Source: Lysinibacillus odysseyi (GTDB lineage: Bacteria > Bacillota > Bacilli > Bacillales_A > Planococcaceae). From it: a stretch of 64,000 nucleotides of DNA. Made by a program: the position numbers and the translations under genes. The notes under the pieces were generated by a model, which worked only from the letters and a program-made list of their open reading frames with translations, was not told the origin of the DNA and made no database searches. Of this stretch, positions 59,908-64,000 are shown one piece after another. Each line of letters opens with the position of its first letter. Position 1 is the first letter of the stretch. Where the stretch lies: NCBI GenBank assembly GCA_014595895.1, contig JABUKB010000004.1, forward strand, positions 1 to 64,000. The letters run 5' to 3'.

Positions 59908-60065
59908 TTGAACAAAGAATTGAATATTGCTATAAACCTTTAAATAGTTCTTCTGACGTATTCAAGCTTACTTAGAGTGAAAAATATAAATAAAAATAAA
60001 TAAAATATCCAATACTAAGTGAAGGTTGGGTTTGAAAATAAATTTTTACTAAAGGAGCTAAATGC

Positions 60066-61112
60066 ATGAAAGCGTTGAGATGGCATGGTGTAAAAGACAT
60101 ACGAGTAGAGGACATTAAGGAACCAAAGGCAGAGAGAGGAAAGGTAAAGGTTAAAGTGGAATGGTGTGGAATTTGCGGAAGTGATTTGCACGAATATACA
60201 GCAGGTCCAATTTTTATTCCAACGGAAACACACCCATTAAGTGGCGATAAGGCTCCAATTGTACTTGGACATGAATTTTCCGGACAGGTTGTAGAAGTTG
60301 GTGAGGGTGTAACAAAAGTTCAAGTTGGAGATCGCGTTGTCGTGGAACCAATTTATGCATGTGATGAATGTCAGTCCTGTAAACAAGGAAAATACAACCT
60401 TTGTGTGAAAATGGGGTTCTTTGGGTTAGCAGGTGGCGGTGGTGGATTTTCAGAATATACCGCTGTTCCTGAAGTCATGCTTCATAAAATACCAGATAGT
60501 GTTTCTTTTGAACAAGGTGCACTTGTAGAACCATCTGCAGTTGCATTATACGCAGTAAAGCAAAGTACTTTTAAAGTAGGCGATAAAGCCGCTGTCTTTG
60601 GGGCAGGCCCAATTGGCTTATTAATAATAGAAGCATTAAGAGCAGCAGGGGCATCAGAAGTTTTTGTAAGTGAAGTTTCTGAGGAACGAAAACAGAAGGC
60701 AGCGGAATTTGGTGCAACTGTTATAGATCCAAAAGAAGTCGATGTGGTAGAGGAAATTCGTAAACGTACCAATGGTGGAGTAGATGTATCCTATGAGGTT
60801 TCTGGAATAGATCCAGTCTTAACTCAGTCCATTAATTCCGTAAAAGTTGGTGGAGAAGCAATGATTGTTAGTATTTTTGAGAATAGGGCCTCTGTTGATC
60901 CAAAAGATATTGTACTAAACGAACGAAATGTAACAGGAATTATTGGATATCGTGATGTATTCCCAGCAGTAATTAGCTTAATGGCACAAGGATACTTTTC
61001 AGCTGAGAAAATCATTACGAAAAAAATCAAACTTGATGAAGTCATTGAAGAGGGATTCGATGCCTTGTTAAAAGAACGAAATCAAGTGAAGATTCTTGTT
61101 AAGGCAGAGTAA
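60066..61112 (+). CDS. bdhA: (R,R)-butanediol dehydrogenase BdhA-like
   Basis: 348 residues, very like B. subtilis BdhA: WCGICGSDLHEYTAGPIFIP with the catalytic Cys, GHEFSGQVVEVGEGV, GLAGGGGGFSEY, EPSAVALYAV, NAD fold GAGPIGLLIIEALRAAGA and GIIGYRDVFPAV. Unlike BdhA it keeps a structural zinc cluster CDECQSCKQGKYNLC. It interconverts acetoin and 2,3-butanediol. AAAGGAG precedes the ATG. Single gene between copies G and H. Confidence 0.93.
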   Translation: MKALRWHGVKDIRVEDIKEPKAERGKVKVKVEWCGICGSDLHEYTAGPIFIPTETHPLSGDKAPIVLGHEFSGQVVEVGEGVTKVQVGDRVVVEPIYACDECQSCKQGKYNLCVKMGFFGLAGGGGGFSEYTAVPEVMLHKIPDSVSFEQGALVEPSAVALYAVKQSTFKVGDKAAVFGAGPIGLLIIEALRAAGASEVFVSEVSEERKQKAAEFGATVIDPKEVDVVEEIRKRTNGGVDVSYEVSGIDPVLTQSINSVKVGGEAMIVSIFENRASVDPKDIVLNERNVTGIIGYRDVFPAVISLMAQGYFSAEKIITKKIKLDEVIEEGFDALLKERNQVKILVKAE

Positions 61113-61239
61113 ATAAAGCGATTACCCAGCAGATGTTGAATAGCTAAAGCAATCAAAGTCCCATATGTGGTGCGTTCTACCCTGTGAGAGAACCATTAAG
61201 TATTTTATAATTAAGAAATTATTATAGTTCTTCGATAAT

Positions 61240-61446
61240 TAATCGGGCGCTTTAGTTGAAGAAGGTACAGTAGAATATTAATAAGAAAAAAGAATCGATT
61301 CCCCTAAAATAGGAACCGCCCCTATAGAAGTAAACCCATCAGCACTCCTGTGTTGCCACATACACTCAGCACATGTTGAGGCTGTTACGTAGTTAAATTT
61401 AAATGAATGAAAAAAGAAGCGAGCAGTGAATTCGCTTCTTTTTTCT
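61240..61446 (+). repeat. rlmCD-end repeat H, long unit
   Basis: It starts with GGGCGCTTTAGTT (61244), has ATAAGAAAAAAGAATCGATT (as in E), an imperfect hairpin GATTCC/GGAACC, then CTGTGTTGCCACATACACTC and the in-frame HVEAVT-stop (61372-61392). AGAAGCGA/TCGCTTCT plus T run (61415-61445) ends it. The gap 61113-61612 has no gene apart from this unit. Confidence 0.8.
61415..61446 (+). terminator. terminator in repeat H
   Basis: AGAAGCGA and TCGCTTCT stem followed by six T. Confidence 0.9.
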
Positions 61447-61612
61447 TTTCATATTATGTATTAAAGTTTCAGGTTGGTTTTTAGTTACATCTTTTATCTT
61501 ACTTGAGATTCTTTTGTCGAAATTATTTTTTATCATTAAAAAAATAGGAAGGAACTAGAGAAATTTTTGTCGAAATAAGTAAGTATTTCGATGAAAATGG
61601 AGGTGTTTTAAA

Positions 61613-62251
61613 ATGACACATTTAAAAGAAACCACTATATTTAACCATAATGGAAATACAATAAAAACAGAGGACAGAGAGATTAATATTATCGCGAGAT
61701 TGGAAGAACCGCTTGTTGTAATTTTAGGTTCGGTATTGGATGAAGAGGAATGCGATACACTGATTCAGTTGGCAAAAGACAACCTTCGTCGTTCAAAAAT
61801 CGGAGAAACAAAAGAAGTCAGTGATATACGAACAAGCAGCGGGGCGTTTTTAACAGACATCAAAAATGATATCCTTGAGAGGGTGGAGAGAAGGGTATCT
61901 ACAATTATGGGAATCCCTATGGAGCATGGGGAGGGGCTTCATGTTCTGAACTACAAACCGGGTCAAGAGTACAAAGAACACTTCGATTATTTCGCCCCTA
62001 CAAGTAAAGCGGCAAGCAATAATCGAATTGCGACGCTTGTGTTGTACTTGAATGATGTGGAAGAGGGGGGAAGCACCTTTTTTCCGAAACTGAACTTTTC
62101 TATGTATCCGCAAAAGGGCATGGCAGTGTACTTTGAATATTTTTATAACGATCAATTGTTAAACGAATTAACATTGCACGGGGGAGCTCCAGTAGTAAAG
62201 GGAGAAAAGTGGATAGCCACGCAATGGATGAGAAAGCAGAAAATCATCTAA
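61613..62251 (+). CDS. 2-oxoglutarate/Fe(II) oxygenase, prolyl 4-hydroxylase-like
   Basis: 212 residues. Iron ligands are in HFDYF (about H123 and D125) and the distal His in TLHGGAPV (about 188), with the 2-oxoglutarate Lys in KGEKWIATQWM. The fold and length match the small bacterial prolyl 4-hydroxylases of Bacillus. The target protein is unknown; collagen-like spore or surface proteins are the known substrates in relatives. TGGAGGTG precedes the ATG. Confidence 0.92.
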   Translation: MTHLKETTIFNHNGNTIKTEDREINIIARLEEPLVVILGSVLDEEECDTLIQLAKDNLRRSKIGETKEVSDIRTSSGAFLTDIKNDILERVERRVSTIMGIPMEHGEGLHVLNYKPGQEYKEHFDYFAPTSKAASNNRIATLVLYLNDVEEGGSTFFPKLNFSMYPQKGMAVYFEYFYNDQLLNELTLHGGAPVVKGEKWIATQWMRKQKII

Positions 62252-62368
62252 ATCGATCAAGTAAAACAAGACGTTCGTTGAGTATTTTTGCAACAATAGT
62301 CATTATAAAAGTATTGAAAGCCAACAAAACTTAATAGCGATGGTTCCATCAAAAAATATAAACCAGGC

Positions 62369-62478
62369 TTATGTAAATAAATTCATCAGCACCATGTGTT
62401 GCCATATACACGCTGCAGCTTGGCTGGAGTTAGCATAGTAACAAGAACGAATTTCCGGTGGGGAATTCGTTCTTTTAT
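62369..62478 (+). repeat. rlmCD-end repeat I with terminator
   Basis: TCATCAGCACCATGTGTTGC is followed by an internally deleted tail whose end AWLELA-stop (62418-62438) is in frame. AGAACGAATT and GAATTCGTTC plus TTTT (62444-62476) form the terminator. It is the last copy seen; the next 440 bases have none. Confidence 0.78.
62444..62476 (+). terminator. terminator in repeat I
   Basis: AGAACGAATT and GAATTCGTTCT stem with TTTT, the same stem type as copies D, F and G. Confidence 0.88.
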
Positions 62479-62689
62479 CTTTTAAATCTTCCCCAATTTT
62501 TGCAATGTTAAAATCCAAGGGGCATCCTATTGTTATGTATTTCAACGATAGTTCATGGAAGGGGAAATCAGGGGAATAGTGAATGGGTGAATCTGCAAAA
62601 TGGAGGATAACTCCCGGTTGAATGAAAGTAACCTCAAATACATCATCAAACTGAATGCAGGGGAAAGGACCTAAACTGCGACCGAGCAA
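62479..62689 (-). pseudogene. possible gene fragment beside repeat I
   Basis: On the minus strand a frame from ATG 62689 reads MLGRSLGPFPCIQFDDVFEV and continues to FNIAKIGEDLKD before entering the terminator of repeat I. It looks protein-like but has no clear ribosome site and I do not recognise it. It may be the truncated end of a gene cut by insertion. Positions 62690-62900 show no gene. Confidence 0.28.
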
Positions 62690-62916
62690 GAATCACCCTA
62701 AACAAGTCTTCACTAGAGATTGTAGTTTTTCTTTAGGAAGTTACTCCTTTATTTCTGAAATGATGAATCCGATTTGTTAAGGTGAGAAAAAAGTAGGGGC
62801 TTAATGGAAGAATAAACAAGACATTTCTCGCTCTTCTTGTAAAATAGCAGTTATTATTTTACTAATTATGTTAGAATATAGAATAAAATCACGCTATTTA
62901 GTATGAGGGGAAATTC

Positions 62917-64000
62917 ATGCTTTTTATGAAAAAAGGATTCAAAAAGAATATAACGCTGCGCTTGAAAATGTTCATTTTCTCATTTTTTATCGTGTTGTTT
63001 TCCGTTTTCACAAGTGGCTTTATCATGCTTCACAATATTTCCGATGCTTTTGAAATGGAATTCGGCTCGCGCGCTCTTGCGATTGCGCGAACGGTTGCGC
63101 AACATAGCGAAATCCAGAAGACCATTGGGACAGCGGAAGGGCTGCAAACCATACAGCCGATTGTTGAACGGATCCGGCTCGCTACAGCGGTAGATTATAT
63201 CGTCGTCTTTAGCATGGATGGAATCCGCTACTCCCATCCTTCAATCGCGAAAGTAGGCACCGTCCATGAGGAGATTGATCAGAACGAAGCTCTCTCCCAG
63301 CATGAATATATATCAAAAGCATATGGCGTACAGGGCTATTCCATCCGATCATTCGTGCCTATCATGAATGTAGATGGCACGAGACAGGTTGGCGTTGTGA
63401 ATGTAGGGATTCTATCTCCGAAATGGTATCACCTCATCTATCAATACCGGTCGGATATCATTGTGTCTCTTTTATGCGGATTGTTCATCGGACTAGTAGG
63501 GTCGATTCTCGTTGCAAATCATCTAAAGCGCCAGACGTTAAACTTGGAGCCTTATGAAATCGCCCGCATAGTGGAGGAACGTTCGAATATGATGCAGGCG
63601 ATGGACATCGGTTTATTGGCAACGGATGAAAATGAAAATATTACGTTTATCAACCGCCTTGGCAGACAATATACCCACTTCTTTGGAACATCTGTTACAT
63701 TAAAGGCAATATTCAAAAATACATGGATTGCTGAAGAGAAGCTAGTAAGACAGGAGAGCTACCGTCCCTTGCTGCTCCACGATCAGATGTATTTGGTCAG
63801 GACTTTCCCTATCCACGTGCATGAACGGTTGGTTGGCCATCTCATTATGATGACTAACCAGCGGGAAGCGCAAAGCTTGGCAGAAGAGCTGACCGGCATC
63901 AAAGTGCTTGTTGATTCCCTTCGTGCCCAACAGCACGAATATATGAATCGTTTACATAGCATTGCTGGTCTAATCCAACTTGACCGCCAGGAAGAAGCTC
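62917..64000 (+). CDS. CitA/DcuS-family sensor histidine kinase, 3' end outside the window
   Basis: At least 361 residues. GAGGGG stands six bases before the ATG at 62917. A first membrane helix (about 15-37) is followed by a periplasmic-type PAS sensor (RALAIARTVAQHSEIQ, VVFSMDGIRYSHP, IGT-type KVGTVHEE), a second helix (about 185-207), a cytoplasmic PAS and the Spo0B-like dimer box with phospho-acceptor His in QQHEYMNRLHSI. Family members sense C4-dicarboxylates or citrate and pair with a CitB-type regulator, expected just beyond the window. Confidence 0.9.
   Translation, partial: MLFMKKGFKKNITLRLKMFIFSFFIVLFSVFTSGFIMLHNISDAFEMEFGSRALAIARTVAQHSEIQKTIGTAEGLQTIQPIVERIRLATAVDYIVVFSMDGIRYSHPSIAKVGTVHEEIDQNEALSQHEYISKAYGVQGYSIRSFVPIMNVDGTRQVGVVNVGILSPKWYHLIYQYRSDIIVSLLCGLFIGLVGSILVANHLKRQTLNLEPYEIARIVEERSNMMQAMDIGLLATDENENITFINRLGRQYTHFFGTSVTLKAIFKNTWIAEEKLVRQESYRPLLLHDQMYLVRTFPIHVHERLVGHLIMMTNQREAQSLAEELTGIKVLVDSLRAQQHEYMNRLHSIAGLIQLDRQEEA

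Larger units (their letters stand above)
41231..62480 (+). mobile_element. array of accessory segments bounded by rlmCD 3'-end copies
   Basis: Nine copies (A-I) of the rlmCD 3' end, including the functional one, lie in the same orientation and each is followed within about 10-100 bases by a Rho-independent terminator. They divide 21 kb into eight segments of one to five genes unrelated to the conserved core upstream. This is what repeated insertion at one attachment site would leave. No intact integrase is present in the array, so the mechanism is inferred from the repeats. Alternative: a dispersed repeat containing rlmCD-derived sequence. Confidence 0.6.

Noticed and set aside
41231-62480. 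CRISPR array or integron attC array
   Set aside because: The repeats are 21 kb apart overall, unequally spaced by gene-size segments, derived from a coding tail, and lack the short regular spacers of CRISPR; the folded attC core and an integron integrase are not seen.
41231-62480. Insertion sequences as the origin of the repeats
   Set aside because: No transposase, no terminal inverted repeats and all copies have the same orientation with rlmCD coding content.

Overview
The window reads as chromosomal DNA of a low-GC, Gram-positive endospore-former relative, most likely Bacillales and probably Planococcaceae (Lysinibacillus/Solibacillus-like). Evidence: a Bacillus-type 5S rRNA end, strong AGGAGG ribosome sites with GTG and TTG starts, Rho-independent terminators throughout, and gene order matching the Bacillus subtilis pur to yer to dagK-rlmCD neighbourhood. 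The genus is inferred from protein resemblance and not proven.

Layout. 1-152: end of a ribosomal RNA operon (5S and terminator). 301-4782: an unrecognised zinc-finger-like protein and a response regulator, sensor kinase and lipoprotein operon. 4911-18726: a NETI protein followed by the complete purine operon purEKBCSQLFMNHD, controlled by a PurR operator pair and a guanine-class riboswitch with a terminator. An unassigned structured RNA candidate sits between purH and purD. 18854-28822: a DUF2892 protein and the conserved yerA-yerB-yerC-pcrB-pcrA-ligA-camS block. 28965-32305: gatCAB for Asn/Gln-tRNA amidation. 32378-38565: a thioredoxin-like protein and a complete opp oligopeptide ABC transporter in reverse. 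38903-41284: dagK and rlmCD.

From the 3' end of rlmCD (41231) to about 62480 the window changes character. The last codons of rlmCD recur eight more times, all in the same orientation and each followed by a Rho-independent terminator. The copies start at about 47.9, 50.5, 53.2, 55.9, 57.7, 59.7, 61.2 and 62.4 kb. They divide the region into eight segments of one to five accessory genes. Many copies still encode a recognisable in-frame tail such as HCEAVAWLELAD-stop, and the copies are generally more decayed farther from rlmCD. I read this as repeated integration at the 3' end of rlmCD, with displaced gene tails left behind as boundaries, comparable in logic to SCC elements at rlmH. No intact recombinase is visible, but a stop-interrupted reading frame that may be a large serine recombinase remnant lies just after rlmCD.

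The nearest and freshest segment (41.3-48.1 kb) is AT-rich and carries a Gabija-like pair (OLD-family ATPase/TOPRIM nuclease and UvrD-like helicase). It is followed co-directionally by three unrecognised genes, one with a CoiA-like zinc motif and one with a divergent GIY-YIG-like signature. This is a candidate extended defence system. The remaining segments carry an SGNH hydrolase and acyltransferase, an S9 peptidase, a polysaccharide deacetylase with UV-damage endonuclease UvsE, a small membrane-anchored protein with a methyltransferase, TetR with an alcohol dehydrogenase, butanediol dehydrogenase, and a prolyl 4-hydroxylase-like oxygenase. The window ends inside a CitA/DcuS-type sensor kinase.
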